Shown: positions 38,472 through 48,303, counted from the stretch's first letter. The stretch is DNA of 64,000 nucleotides from Shewanella pealeana ATCC 700345 (GCF_000018285.1 NC_009901.1:3967001-4031000); one strand, 5' to 3'. Numbers and translations are program-made. The notes: generated from the sequence alone by a model not told the origin.

Positions 38472-38997
38472 ATGAAGAGCCTGCTCTTTGGTTACTTACT
38501 CGCATTCACATCAATCTGCCATGCAAGCTCAGGGCTAGATATCGCCCACGGCTTCTCGCCAGCAAAAAGCAGCGCCCTCGACAAAGGGCAAACTTGGGGG
38601 TTGTCTTACTCCCATAGCGTTCATTCGCTCGATAGTTTATTAAAAAAAATATAGCCTAAACCTTAGGCTTGCAGTCTCTCTACAGAGATGGAGCGGCGAC
38701 CCCCATAAAACCAATCATGTCATCAGCCTTAACCCTATTTTTCAATATCAATGGCAGCTTGAGCCGTTAAGTATTTACCTTGAAATAGGCGTTGGTGCAG
38801 CTTACATCCACAATACCGCTTATCTAGACCGCGACTTAGGAACAAATTGGTTATTTGAATATAGAATAGGCTTAGGTGTTATTTTCAATCAGAATCATAG
38901 AGTAGGCTTATCTTTTATCCATTACTCAAATACCGAACTCGCCAGTATCAACGATGGCGCTGACTCAATTGGACTGAGTTATGGCTATTTTTGGTAA
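38472..38997 (+). pseudogene. pagL: PagL-like lipid A 3-O-deacylase, frameshifted at an A8 tract
   Basis: Codons 1-60 (MKSLLFGYLLAFTSICHASS, a signal peptide, then GLDIAHGFSPAK) end at a stop at 38652-38654, right after eight A residues (38642-38649). Removing one A restores an open frame to 38997. That yields a protein of about 174 residues continuing LRLAVSLQRWSG, IYLEIGVGAAYIHN and IHYSNTELASINDGADSIGL and ending SYGYFW. This is the PagL outer-membrane barrel. The catalytic His and Ser are present in H-Y-S-N, and Asp occupies the place 14 residues after the His where PagL has Glu. The remainder is free of other damage, so this is a recent mutation, a slippage-switched gene or a sequencing error. 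Confidence 0.72.
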
Positions 38998-39045
38998 AAT
39001 AATAAATAAAAAGAGTAAACACTGAGATGGTAATACAAAAGAGGC

Positions 39046-39081
39046 TGTTGAATTCGATAGCCTGCACTACCGAATTCAACA
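39046..39081. terminator. Inverted repeat after the chemoreceptor gene
   Basis: TGTTGAATTCG and CGAATTCAACA arms (39046-39056, 39071-39081) lie between the pagL remnant and the chemoreceptor gene; possible terminator for either. Confidence 0.5.
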
Positions 39082-39096
39082 AAAGATACTGATTAG

Positions 39097-40728
39097 CTAT
39101 ACCGTGCGGAATCGACGGATAATTTCGTCTAGGTTTACCGCTAACTGACTTAATTCATTGCTTGATTGAGACACTTGGACCGTACCTTCACTCACTCGAC
39201 AAGCTGCATCGCTAATATTAATAATGTTTTGACTCAGCTCTTCAGTTACTGCTGTTTGTTGCTCTGTCGCGCTAGCAACTTGAATTGCCATATCATTAAT
39301 TTGCGTGATCGCAGCATTAATATCCTCAATCGCCGCGCTAGCGCAACTTGCCTGCTCGACGCTATGCTTCATCTTATCCCGGCTTGAGCTCATGACTTTA
39401 ACAGCTGTTTTTGAACGATTTTGCAGCAGTTCAATCGTCGATTTTATTTCATGGGCTGAATCTTGAGTACGGCTAGCCAATGTTCTCACTTCATCTGCAA
39501 CGACCGCAAAACCACGCCCTTGCTCACCAGCTCGAGCGGCTTCAATTGCGGCATTCAAAGCCAGTAAGTTAGTCTGATCGGTAATATTGGTAATCACCTC
39601 GGCAATGACAGAAATCGCATCTGTGTCTTGCTGAAGTTGGCTGATCACTTCACTCACTGCGGTGATTTCAGATTCGGACTCATTGATCGCTATCATGGTA
39701 TTAGCCACCACACGGCTACCACTATCGGCTGCAGTAACGGCCAATAATGCTTGTTCAGCTGTTTGGTTAGTATTACGAGCAATTTCCGAAATTGAAGATT
39801 GTAGCTCTGTCATGGCGGTGGCAACTTGATCCACTTCATGCTGCTGTTGCATCACGCCATTAGCCGACTCCCCAGCAATTGCACTGACCTCCTCTACTGC
39901 TGCAGCCAACTGAATAGAGCCTGCGCCGATCTGAGAGATGATATCCTGCAACTGATTACGCATTTGCAACAAAACCTTGGCCATATCACTAAATTCACGG
40001 CTATTAAATTGACTCATATCGATATCAACCGTTAAATCACCACTCTCAATCGCTAACAGCACCGACTTAGTGGCGTTAAGAGGCGAGAGAATGCGCTTTA
40101 GCATGAAGATCGCTGAACTCAACAAGGCAAATATGAAGACGACTGCAACCATAATCGTGCTGCGATTTAGTGAAGTCATGGCATCTGCAGCGGCATTTTT
40201 AGCAGCAAGCACTTTTTCGGCTTGCTGCTTCATTAGCTTGAAAATACCCTGCTCAACATTGTTATAAATATGCCAAGCATCCATCGAGCTCAACATCTGC
40301 CCGGCTGCCGCCGCGCCTTGAGACGTGTCACTATTGAGAAAGTCCTGATGTAGACGACTAAATTCGGCGATAGGATCCTTAAGCTGACTGAGCTGCGCCT
40401 GAGTCTCTGTGCTGACCACCCGTTCAGACTTAAGCATAATATCGTTAATATCCACAACCTGTTGATTCAAGTATTCTCTCGACTCTTCACTAATTGGTGA
40501 GGCCTGCACTCGGCGTAGACTGTAACCTAACTGTTCGCGGCGTAATCCAGACACTTTATTGAGTAACTGCGAAACCAGCTCACTGGTTTGGTTCTCCAGT
40601 TCGAGAGCGTATATTTGTTTTTCAACCTGCTTGCTATGGTAATTGATAAGCCCAAGAGACAAAGCAAAAATCATCAATAAGCTACTAAAAAGGGTAATAA
40701 ATAATTGCTTGATGGAAAGATTTGACAT
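39097..40728 (-). CDS. Methyl-accepting chemotaxis protein
   Basis: This 543-residue chemoreceptor has TM1 at about residues 10-28, a helical periplasmic domain (30-185, four-helix-bundle type), TM2 at about 190-210 and a HAMP linker (about 210-265). A long signalling coiled coil carries the conserved hairpin tip [20 protein letters not shown] followed by [17 protein letters not shown]. It signals through CheW/CheA to the flagellar motor. Glutamate/glutamine methylation positions lie in the flanking helices. No che genes are adjacent, and no C-terminal CheR-binding pentapeptide is present (it ends RRFRTV). The ligand is unknown. Confidence 0.93.
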   Translation of the reverse strand: MSNLSIKQLFITLFSSLLMIFALSLGLINYHSKQVEKQIYALELENQTSELVSQLLNKVSGLRREQLGYSLRRVQASPISEESREYLNQQVVDINDIMLKSERVVSTETQAQLSQLKDPIAEFSRLHQDFLNSDTSQGAAAAGQMLSSMDAWHIYNNVEQGIFKLMKQQAEKVLAAKNAAADAMTSLNRSTIMVAVVFIFALLSSAIFMLKRILSPLNATKSVLLAIESGDLTVDIDMSQFNSREFSDMAKVLLQMRNQLQDIISQIGAGSIQLAAAVEEVSAIAGESANGVMQQQHEVDQVATAMTELQSSISEIARNTNQTAEQALLAVTAADSGSRVVANTMIAINESESEITAVSEVISQLQQDTDAISVIAEVITNITDQTNLLALNAAIEAARAGEQGRGFAVVADEVRTLASRTQDSAHEIKSTIELLQNRSKTAVKVMSSSRDKMKHSVEQASCASAAIEDINAAITQINDMAIQVASATEQQTAVTEELSQNIINISDAACRVSEGTVQVSQSSNELSQLAVNLDEIIRRFRTV

Positions 40729-41014
40729 ACTAAAACCGTTTAAACCTATGCAGGCATATTAAAAAGGATCGGAATACTATCAGTTTACTTGGTCGAAACT
40801 GTGACCGACTGACAAATATTGACTCGTATAAATCCACTTACAATTATTTAAGTTTTCAATGAATTAGAGCATCATATAAAACCTAAATATAAAGCAGGTA
40901 AAAAATTAAAAATAACAGCACTAAACACTTATAATGACCGCTCAAAACTACGTTCAAATAAATAATTAATATTTCCCTATAACAATCACAATAAGGCTGA
41001 TAAACAATACGACG

Positions 41015-42214
41015 TTAAACACAAACCTGATTACGCCCTTTTTTCTTGGCTCGATATAGTGCCTGATCGGACCGCTTCATGGTTTGCTCAAAAGTTTCAC
41101 CGTTTTGGTGCTCTGCAACACCAATAGAGATGGTGACACTCACTGTCTTAGCTTTACCTTGTGTCTTGCCCCGGGTGGCTTTTGACTGACTCTTACGTTT
41201 CTCATCTCGCAGCACGATGTCGTATTCCTCTATCGACTCACGCACCTCTTCGAGATAATCCAACGTCGATGATGAGTCTTTACGAGGAAAGATGATGGTG
41301 AACTCTTCCCCCCCGTAGCGAAAGGCCCTTCCGCCACCGCGAACCCCTGCAATTTTACTGGCAACTAGCTTTAGCACCTGATCACCAACATCATGACCAT
41401 AGGTGTCGTTGAATTTCTTAAAATGATCGATATCGAGCATAGCCACACTGTATTTACGGCCTAAAGATAGCACTAAGTTAAACAAGGCACGGCGTGAAGC
41501 TAAGCCCGTTAACTCATCACGATAGGCCAAAAAATAGGAGTCAGTCAGAACCGTCAAAATGTAAATGCTAGCTAATGCCGTCATCGATACCGCCAGCGGC
41601 AGTGTCTCTGGGCGAATAAATTGTGCAGTCCATAAGGCTAAGCTGATAAATATAGAAGTGTTAACCAAGTTAGCCTGCCAAGCTGCGCGTATCGCTACGA
41701 TAAAGATGCACAGATAAAGAGGCGCTAATGTTCTCACATCCACATTAAACAGTTCAGGCAGGTATTGATCCAATAGCGGCTTAAATTCAGTGTTCAGCCA
41801 TAGCCAGCCAAAAGCCGCCGCGAAGCTAACTATTATGCCCATTAGCCTGACTAAGCTATGGGGTGATAAGAGCCCCCTATCTTTAATGAAAGCAAACCAA
41901 GTCATAATGAACGTGCCGCCAAGCAAGATCTGCTCGGCATACTCTTGCTCTATCGTGCCCAACCAATCGTTTGTCGTACAAACAAAGTAAGCCAGCATGA
42001 ATGCTGCAAGATAAGCTAGTCGACTACGGTTAAATTGCAGCGCTATCGCAATGCAAGCAGGGAGTAGCCAGTATGGAAGTTGCTCAATCACCCCTTGCCA
42101 AACTTGTAACTGGCCTTGATTAAACTGGAACAAAGTCAAAGCTAGACCTATGGCGATCATAGGAATAAAAAAATAACGGCAACTATGATAAATAGCAGAC
42201 AAAACAAACCTCAA
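41015..42214 (-). CDS. Membrane-bound GGDEF diguanylate cyclase
   Basis: This protein of up to 399 residues has about six to seven N-terminal TM helices (residues 10-225), then a GGDEF domain starting YRDELTGLASRRALFNLVL with the active-site motif GGEEF in FRYGGEEFTIIF. Metal-binding Asp is in AMLDIDHFKKFNDTYGHDVG. It should make cyclic di-GMP. The inhibitory I-site (RxxD five residues before GGEEF) is absent; RGGG stands there. The start is uncertain: the frame opens with TTG at 42214, and the next in-frame ATG (42160) is inside the first helix. Confidence 0.88.
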   Translation of the reverse strand: MRFVLSAIYHSCRYFFIPMIAIGLALTLFQFNQGQLQVWQGVIEQLPYWLLPACIAIALQFNRSRLAYLAAFMLAYFVCTTNDWLGTIEQEYAEQILLGGTFIMTWFAFIKDRGLLSPHSLVRLMGIIVSFAAAFGWLWLNTEFKPLLDQYLPELFNVDVRTLAPLYLCIFIVAIRAAWQANLVNTSIFISLALWTAQFIRPETLPLAVSMTALASIYILTVLTDSYFLAYRDELTGLASRRALFNLVLSLGRKYSVAMLDIDHFKKFNDTYGHDVGDQVLKLVASKIAGVRGGGRAFRYGGEEFTIIFPRKDSSSTLDYLEEVRESIEEYDIVLRDEKRKSQSKATRGKTQGKAKTVSVTISIGVAEHQNGETFEQTMKRSDQALYRAKKKGRNQVCV

Positions 42215-42539
42215 TATGAATCTAATTAAATGCCTAGCTCTGAAATTCAGAGCAATTAGCTAGCTCAATCACCTAGGCAGGCAATACAGAGCCATTAGGG
42301 GAGTTAAGGGGGTGATAATTTAATACCAGCAATACTCGGCCTTATACCAATCTCTATAAGTCGACAATATTTTAATAAGATAAAGCTGGCGTAGGCGATT
42401 ATCATAACAAGTGTGAAATAACACCTTTGTGTTCAACATCATAGATATCTAATTAGCAGACAAAAAGCCGCTATTGTCGAATGCGAGTCACTTAATGACG
42501 TGGCTCAGAGAAAATTAGAAAACGTCGAAAGATGGGAAT
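42215..42539. other. Spacer upstream of the diguanylate cyclase
   Basis: About 320 bases without a recognisable gene. It contains the divergent-looking leader for the GGDEF gene and no clear regulator site. Confidence 0.35.
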
Positions 42540-42632
42540 CGACCACAAAGAACACGAAGAAAGGCAACTTCGAGCAGTTTCTTTTCTTCGTGTCCTCTGT
42601 GTAGCAAACGAAGTGAGCGCTTCGTGGTTTAT
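42540..42632. repeat. Palindromic dispersed-type repeat
   Basis: CCACAAAGAACACGAAGAAA near 42541-42560 is repeated in inverted form as TTTCTTCGTGTCCTCTGTGT near 42580-42603, and ends with CTTCGTGGTTT. Sequences of this kind recur in intergenic regions of many gammaproteobacteria. Confidence 0.55.
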
Positions 42633-42640
42633 AGCTTTTA

Positions 42641-42676
42641 AAACAAAGAGCCCTGTCTGTGCAGGGTTCTTTGTTT
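42641..42676 (-). terminator. Terminator after the Bax-like gene
   Basis: AAACAAAGAGCCCTG / CAGGGTTCTTTGTTT stem with one mismatch; the T-rich arm follows on the minus strand. Confidence 0.75.
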
Positions 42677-42691
42677 CTTGTTTATTAAAAA

Positions 42692-43615
42692 CTAACCCTT
42701 AGCTCTACGAGCAAAGCGGTAGCGAATACTGTCACTCTCAGTTAATTTCGCAGAGTCGAAATCATCTAGGTGATGACGCTTAATCAGCGCGCGCAGGTTA
42801 TCGACATATGCCTGACCACGGGTTGAATAATGCAGCAAAGATTGCACTAGCTCATCGCCAGTTAACTTTTTTTGCAGGCGTAATTGCTGGCGTAATTGCC
42901 TCAGCTCTTTATAAGCTAAGGTGGTATTAAGGTTATGCATATAACTTGCGGTGCTCTGATACAGGTTATCAAATGCCGCCACCTTGACATGACCGCCTGG
43001 TGTCGTTAAAAACTTGCCACCATTATGGGGCAGATGCTCTCCATAGAGGTTATTACCCGTGATGGCAAAATAACTGGTGCCCCAGCCGCTCTCATCTATG
43101 CCCTGAGCAAGCACCATACCCGCAGGAATAACATCTATGTGCAAGAGTAACTCTGCTATCGCCCCCGACTTAACCGCATAAGTATCAGCTAAGCTCTGTA
43201 ACCAAAGCCTCTCTGCCTCGCTCCACTGGGATTTAGGTTTAGCAGACAGTGTTTGTAATTCATCTCTAATCTGTAAAATATCCCTGTTTACCGCCTTGAT
43301 GGTGGGTAACAGCAGCCGAATAAAAGCAGATGTTTTTTGTGAAACGGGCAGCTCATTTAAATCACTTGGCAGGTTCTCAACAAAGTAACTGGGCAACATA
43401 TTGCTTTGCTTAACGACCTTAAGCCGATAGTCGTGAGTATCAAAGGCCGCAATAAGCTCTTTGGCCGAGTGAAGCCTTGTTATGCTTACCTCTGGATAAG
43501 GCTGCTGAATCTGCTCTGGAGACAAAGGGGGACTCGGGTTAAGGGAGACTGGGTTAGCCAAGACAAAAGGTGAAGCAAGCAAAAGTAAACTAGCAAAAAT
43601 TTTTACAAAGGACAT
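42692..43615 (-). CDS. Bax-like glucosaminidase-domain protein
   Basis: This 307-residue exported protein has a signal peptide (IFASLLLLASPFVLA) and a C-terminal N-acetylglucosaminidase (GH73-like) domain. The catalytic Glu is in LAQGIDESGWGTSYFA, followed by TGNNLYGEH and AAFDNLYQSTASYMHNLN, the pattern of E. coli Bax and related proteins. It should cleave the glycan strands of peptidoglycan in the periplasm. The start at 43615 is chosen because a long signal peptide follows directly; the frame to 43654 adds only charged residues. It has its own terminator. Confidence 0.87.
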   Translation of the reverse strand: MSFVKIFASLLLLASPFVLANPVSLNPSPPLSPEQIQQPYPEVSITRLHSAKELIAAFDTHDYRLKVVKQSNMLPSYFVENLPSDLNELPVSQKTSAFIRLLLPTIKAVNRDILQIRDELQTLSAKPKSQWSEAERLWLQSLADTYAVKSGAIAELLLHIDVIPAGMVLAQGIDESGWGTSYFAITGNNLYGEHLPHNGGKFLTTPGGHVKVAAFDNLYQSTASYMHNLNTTLAYKELRQLRQQLRLQKKLTGDELVQSLLHYSTRGQAYVDNLRALIKRHHLDDFDSAKLTESDSIRYRFARRAKG

Positions 43616-43750
43616 TCGAGCTCTCTCTGTTGAAAGGAAAATCAGCCAAGTCACGCGACTATATAATAGCCCCCAAAATACCCCAAAAAAAGTAAAGACT
43701 ATTTTGAGCCTAGTCGATATTTACTATTGAAATTGGTTTTCAACAAACAA

Positions 43751-43774
43751 AAAAGGCCGCAATTGCGACCTTTT
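43751..43774 (-). terminator. Terminator after the DUF3297 gene
   Basis: AAAAGGCCGCAA pairs with TTGCGACCTTTT (one mismatch), followed on the minus strand by a T-rich run. Confidence 0.8.
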
Positions 43775-43799
43775 AGCGGGTAGAAAAGAGCCTAGAACC

Positions 43800-44048
43800 T
43801 TACTTATAGAAAGCTTCAACTTGACCTTTTACAGTGATCATTAGCGGTTGACCACGACGGTCTAATGCCTTGTGCGAAGGCACTTTTACCCAACCTTCGC
43901 TGATGCAGTACTCTTCAACATCAAAACGCTCATTACCGTTAACCTTGATACCGATATCGTGTTCAAAAATTGCTGCCACGTGGTGTGGGCTACGTGGGTT
44001 AACAGAAAGACGATCTGGTAGAGCTGGTTGTGCTGTAGTGTCGGTCAT
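43800..44048 (-). CDS. DUF3297 family protein
   Basis: This 82-residue soluble protein starts MTDTTAQPALPDRLSVNPRS and contains the family core HHVAAIFEHDIGIKVNG and VEEYCISEGWVKVPS, ending GQVEAFYK. DUF3297 proteins are short, highly conserved in proteobacteria and uncharacterised. The ATG at 44048 gives the usual family start; the longer frame to 44078 adds ten unconserved residues. Confidence 0.88.
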   Translation of the reverse strand: MTDTTAQPALPDRLSVNPRSPHHVAAIFEHDIGIKVNGNERFDVEEYCISEGWVKVPSHKALDRRGQPLMITVKGQVEAFYK

Positions 44049-44329
44049 ATTGGTGGCCTGTAATAAAATAGCAGTCATTAAAAACTGCAGTAAACAAAAA
44101 GTGCGCTATTGTAGGCAATACGCTGCATATGCTCAAGTGAAGAAACGCTCAAAGCAAGATTAAAAGCGCTGCCTGTTGGCGGCATATAACTAGATTATTA
44201 GTTCAATGTGCGCCACATATCAAACTTCAAATACAAGCCTGAGTTTGCTAGCTAAAAAATACTTTCAATTGCTATAATTGCGTTCTCTTAATTAACAATA
44301 TTCAACCAACACCTCACCTGTCGCTTCTT

Positions 44330-44917
44330 ATGGCTAATAATCTCGAAAAATATACTTCAGCAACTCAAACTCTGTGCGCCTCATTTACCCTTGAAAATGC
44401 CTATATATCACCTCTCATAACTGCAGATATAGCAGCACTAAAAGCGATTGGCATGCACCCTGATATTTGGCGATTTGCGCGATTTCCCAAAGAGACAACT
44501 GATGCTTTTGACTGTTATCTCAAAAGAGTACTGAGCGAACCCAATAGCTTACTATTTACAATAAGATGCGGCTCAACACATAAAGCCATTGGCTTTACAC
44601 GACTAAAAAATATTAATTTAGCTGAAAAACGTGCAGAGATAGGCACTTGGCTCACTGGTGAGTATCAAGGTAAAAAGCTTAACCGTTATATTAAGCAGCA
44701 AGTATTAAAAGTAGGATTCAACATCCTACAGCTAGATGAAATCTACTGTTATGTGACTGAAAACAATCAGCCATCAATTAAAAGCCTGCTCGCATTTGGC
44801 TTTCAAATTGACGCCAACAAGCAGCGTTTATCTCCGACCCAAAAAGGACTGTTAGAGATCCCCCAGCATTATATTTTTATAACTGCTGCACAATTTAACT
44901 CATTGAATAAGCCGTAA
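44330..44917 (+). CDS. GNAT family N-acetyltransferase (RimJ/RimL type)
   Basis: This 195-residue protein has the GNAT fold of the RimJ/RimL/SpeG subgroup. The acetyl-CoA-binding strand/helix is AEIGTWLTGEYQGKKLNRYI (about residues 104-123), followed by VLKVGFNILQLDEIYCYVTE and the C-terminal NQPSIKSLLAFGFQ. It would acetylate an amine on a protein N-terminus or small molecule. The acceptor is unknown. No strong ribosome site precedes the ATG. Confidence 0.82.
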   Translation: MANNLEKYTSATQTLCASFTLENAYISPLITADIAALKAIGMHPDIWRFARFPKETTDAFDCYLKRVLSEPNSLLFTIRCGSTHKAIGFTRLKNINLAEKRAEIGTWLTGEYQGKKLNRYIKQQVLKVGFNILQLDEIYCYVTENNQPSIKSLLAFGFQIDANKQRLSPTQKGLLEIPQHYIFITAAQFNSLNKP

Positions 44918-45149
44918 TGATACTGAGCAGTTGCTTAAATTAATCGAGCAGCTGCAAATGCATCAATAAACATCTGAATTTTATGACGAAACGGTTGACT
45001 TACTTTTGAGGAGTCATTAATATCCGCCCCCAGCAAAAAGCAGCCCGCCGCGGCACCTTATCCTAAGTTTTTTTGCTTTACATCAGCTGATCTCGGTCAG
45101 TTGTTTCTCTATTTTTATAAATTGAGAGATAACTATTTTTGAGAGCAGA

Positions 45150-46388
45150 ATGACTACCCAAACCACCTCCGCGAATGCGTCAATCACAACTTCCCCGCCC
45201 CCGTCTTGGAAGAACAAAGCTGTTCTTAGTGTTGCCTTTTTAATGGCGACAACATCTGTTGGGCCCGGATTTTTAACGCAAACAGCTGTTTTTACCAATA
45301 TTTACAAGGTAGATATGGCATTCCCTGTTTTTGCCTCTATGTTTATCACTTTCGCTATTGTGATGAACCTATGGCGCATAGTGGGAGTCTCGGGTCTTCG
45401 CATTCAAGACATAGCCAATAAAATTGCACCTGGCGCGGGATACTTTATTGGTATTTTGCTGGCACTGGGCGCGGTCGCTTTTAACTTCGGTAACGTCAGC
45501 GGCTCGGCGCTAGGTTTAAACGTACTAACTGGCGTCGATACCACATGGGGCGCACTGTTTACCGGTGTTGTGGGTTGCTTACTATTTGTGGTTCACAACG
45601 CATCAAAGCGAATGGATCAAATGGCTCGCTATCTGGGGCTGTTCATGATTATCTTAATCGCTTACGTCGCCATGACCAGTCTGCCACCTATGGGCGAAAC
45701 ATTAACCGCGGCCGTCATGCCAATGAACATCGAAAACTTACTGCTACCCACTCTGACGATAGTTGGTGGGGCCGTTGGTGGTTACTATACTGGCGCGCAA
45801 AGACTGGTTGATATAGGCCTGCAAGGCAAGGAGCAGATTGGTGCGATTAAGACAGCGGCCTGGGCTGGGATCTCGATTGCTGTCGTTATTCGCATTTTAC
45901 TTTTCCTTGCGGTATTTGGCGTAATTGCAGCGGGGGGCGTTTTAGATACGAATAATCCAGCCGCCGATGCATTCAAACAAGGCGCGGGCGACTTAGGTTA
46001 CTTTATCTTTGGATTGGTGCTGTTCGTTGCATCAATTACTTCAGTTGTCGGTAACTCCTATATGGCGACATCACTGATCAAGACCCTATTCCCAGTAGTT
46101 GAGCGCAACGAGAGAAACTTCTGCATTGGTTTTATCGCACTCACTAGCATAGGCACAGTAATGATGGACATGCCAATCCTATTGTTGATGTTGGCAGGCT
46201 TAATCAATAGTCTCATCCTGCCTGTCGTACTCGCATTTATGCTTATGGCCACTCGCCGCAAAGATATTGTCGGTGATTACAAGCACCCACTTTACCTGTC
46301 GATCATGGGGGTTGTGATTGTGTTAGGAATGGGCATAGCAAGCTTTAGTAACGTCGGTAACTTTATCTCTAAGTTTATTGGCAGCTAA
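45150..46388 (+). CDS. NRAMP-like transporter lacking the canonical metal motifs
   Basis: This 412-residue protein with 11 TM segments is of the NRAMP superfamily. TM1 contains VGPGFLTQTAVFTN, where canonical proteins have the metal-binding DPGN; here TNIY stands in its place. The TM6 motif usually MPHN is replaced by GGAVGGYYTGAQRLVD. It therefore belongs to the divergent branch (YcsG-like) whose substrate may not be a divalent transition metal. GAGAG lies before the ATG. It is a single gene followed by a GC-rich hairpin. Confidence 0.82.
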   Translation: MTTQTTSANASITTSPPPSWKNKAVLSVAFLMATTSVGPGFLTQTAVFTNIYKVDMAFPVFASMFITFAIVMNLWRIVGVSGLRIQDIANKIAPGAGYFIGILLALGAVAFNFGNVSGSALGLNVLTGVDTTWGALFTGVVGCLLFVVHNASKRMDQMARYLGLFMIILIAYVAMTSLPPMGETLTAAVMPMNIENLLLPTLTIVGGAVGGYYTGAQRLVDIGLQGKEQIGAIKTAAWAGISIAVVIRILLFLAVFGVIAAGGVLDTNNPAADAFKQGAGDLGYFIFGLVLFVASITSVVGNSYMATSLIKTLFPVVERNERNFCIGFIALTSIGTVMMDMPILLLMLAGLINSLILPVVLAFMLMATRRKDIVGDYKHPLYLSIMGVVIVLGMGIASFSNVGNFISKFIGS

Positions 46389-46807
46389 ACTTACTCGTCA
46401 CAAAGAATATCAAGTCAAGGCTAGTAGCTAAGAGTATCGAGGCAATTCATTCCGGCGCGGGACTATCTAACCCGCGCCTTATCGACTAATTTAGCCGACG
46501 GGTTTAGTCTACTGATTTAGTCACAAAAGCTACTTTTAAAAGTTTTATTTCAAACAATTGCCAACCCAGATCTCCTATAAATACCAGTATCAGCAGAATA
46601 TCCCACCAACACACACTTTGAGTTTGTTCATAAACTAAAGTACTAGCAATAAACCATCTATTACGCCTGTATTGTTAACTGCAATCACGTTAAAATACGC
46701 AACAAATTCCACACCATCACTTAACAATACGCAGTTCGTCAATTTTGTTGAAGTGATAGCGCATTGCTCTAAAACTACTTAATGCCTTCAAGGAGTCGAG
46801 AAGTCAC
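46389..46807. other. Spacer upstream of nhaD
   Basis: About 420 bases, with the hairpin at 46454-46478 near the left end and otherwise AT-rich sequence; the nhaD promoter is presumably here. No ORF of interest. Confidence 0.4.
46454..46478 (+). terminator. Hairpin after the NRAMP-like gene
   Basis: GGCGCGGG / CCCGCGCC arms with a nine-base loop and only a weak T-tail. Confidence 0.6.
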
Positions 46808-48235
46808 ATGAAAGTCAGTCAATTAATTTTAGCCATAATATCCTTAGGGCTAGCAAGCCCCGCCTTTGCCAGCGAAGCTGGATTGGATTTAACGCAATCG
46901 GGTGTAGGTTATGCAGCGTTAATCATTTTTTTTCTGGCTTATTGTTTAGTGATGGGAGAAGAGTATTTACAGCTGCGTAAATCAAAACCTGTACTGTTAG
47001 CGGCAGGTATTATCTGGCTGATGATAGGTTTTGCCTATCAGCAACAAGGCCAAGTTGAAGTGGCGAAACAAGCCTTAGAACATAATTTACTGGAATACTC
47101 TGAGCTATTGCTGTTCTTACTGGTGGCAATGACCTATATCAGTGCGATGGAAGAAAGGCGCCTGTTTGATAGTCTGCAGGCATGGATGGTGAGTAAGGGG
47201 TTTAATTTTCGTACCTTATTTTGGCTCACTGGCTTCCTATCTTTTATCATTTCACCTATTGCCGATAACCTGACCACGGCATTGTTAATGTGTGCAGTGG
47301 TAATGAAGGTCGGTGGCAGCAATGTAAAATTCATCAATATTGCCTGTATCAACATCGTCGTAGCCGCGAATGCTGGCGGGGCCTTTAGTCCATTTGGCGA
47401 TATTACCACCTTGATGGTCTGGCAAACTGGCTTAGTGAGCTTTATGGAATTCACAGATCTGTTTATTCCATCGCTAGTTAACTACATTATTCCAGCAATC
47501 ATTATGTCGTTCTTCGTACCTAAGACTAAGCCGGATTGCGCTAATGAACAGGTCGAGTTAAAACGTGGCGCCAAACGGATTGTCGCGCTATTTATTCTAA
47601 CTATCGCCACCGCGGTTAGCTTCCACGCCTTAGTACACTTCCCGCCAGTTATCGGCATGATGATGGGCCTAGGCTACCTACAGTTCTTTGGTTTTTACCT
47701 ACGTAAAACGCTGCCTCGCTCACTAGAAAGAAAGAAAGCCGTTGCCTTAGCCAATAAAGATGAAGCAGCACTAAAACGCTTAGGTTCAGTGGTGCCATTC
47801 GATGTATTTAAACGCGTATCCCATGCAGAGTGGGACACCTTACTGTTTTTCTACGGCGTGGTGATGTGCGTAGGCGGTTTAAGCTTACTAGGTTATCTCG
47901 GCATGGTATCTGATGTGATGTACAACCAGTGGGACCCGATTTGGGCTAACGTAATGGTCGGCATACTCTCGGCAATTGTGGATAATATTCCAGTGATGTT
48001 TGCGGTACTGACCATGCAACCAGAGCTGAGCTTAGGCAACTGGTTATTAGTAACATTAACTGCAGGTGTCGGCGGAAGCATGTTATCAATAGGCTCAGCT
48101 GCTGGTGTAGCACTAATGGGCGCAGCTCACGGCAAATACACCTTCTTTGGCCATCTAAAGTGGATGCCGGTTATTGCACTAGGTTACGCCGCAAGTATCC
48201 TTTGTCACCTATGGCTTAACGGCGACTTGTTTTAA
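46808..48235 (+). CDS. nhaD: Na+/H+ antiporter NhaD
   Basis: This 475-residue protein starts with a cleavable-looking signal (MKVSQLILAIISLGLASPAF) followed by about 12 TM segments. The ion-transporter-superfamily signatures SFIISPIADNLTTALLMCAV and NAGGAFSPFGDITTLMVWQT carry conserved Asp, Asn and Thr, and the second repeat has VDNIPVMFAVLTM and GSMLSIGSAAGVALMGAA. NhaD exchanges cytoplasmic Na+ or Li+ for protons at alkaline pH, as shown for Vibrio. AAGGAG precedes the ATG. It ends in a perfect bidirectional terminator. Confidence 0.93.
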   Translation: MKVSQLILAIISLGLASPAFASEAGLDLTQSGVGYAALIIFFLAYCLVMGEEYLQLRKSKPVLLAAGIIWLMIGFAYQQQGQVEVAKQALEHNLLEYSELLLFLLVAMTYISAMEERRLFDSLQAWMVSKGFNFRTLFWLTGFLSFIISPIADNLTTALLMCAVVMKVGGSNVKFINIACINIVVAANAGGAFSPFGDITTLMVWQTGLVSFMEFTDLFIPSLVNYIIPAIIMSFFVPKTKPDCANEQVELKRGAKRIVALFILTIATAVSFHALVHFPPVIGMMMGLGYLQFFGFYLRKTLPRSLERKKAVALANKDEAALKRLGSVVPFDVFKRVSHAEWDTLLFFYGVVMCVGGLSLLGYLGMVSDVMYNQWDPIWANVMVGILSAIVDNIPVMFAVLTMQPELSLGNWLLVTLTAGVGGSMLSIGSAAGVALMGAAHGKYTFFGHLKWMPVIALGYAASILCHLWLNGDLF

Positions 48236-48262
48236 GCGTTTCTTTTAATTAACAGTGCTAAC

Positions 48263-48292
48263 AATAAAGCTCGGCCTAGGCCGAGCTTTATT
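48263..48292. terminator. Perfect palindromic bidirectional terminator
   Basis: A 30-base perfect inverted repeat (AATAAAGCTCGGCC / GGCCGAGCTTTATT) lies between convergent nhaD and the DPGTGS protein gene. Confidence 0.85.
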
Positions 48293-48303
48293 GATTTCAC
48301 CAT

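Noticed and set aside
45150..45298. Minus-strand frame opposite the start of the NRAMP-like gene
   Set aside because: Hydrophobic shadow of the transporter; no start signal or family.
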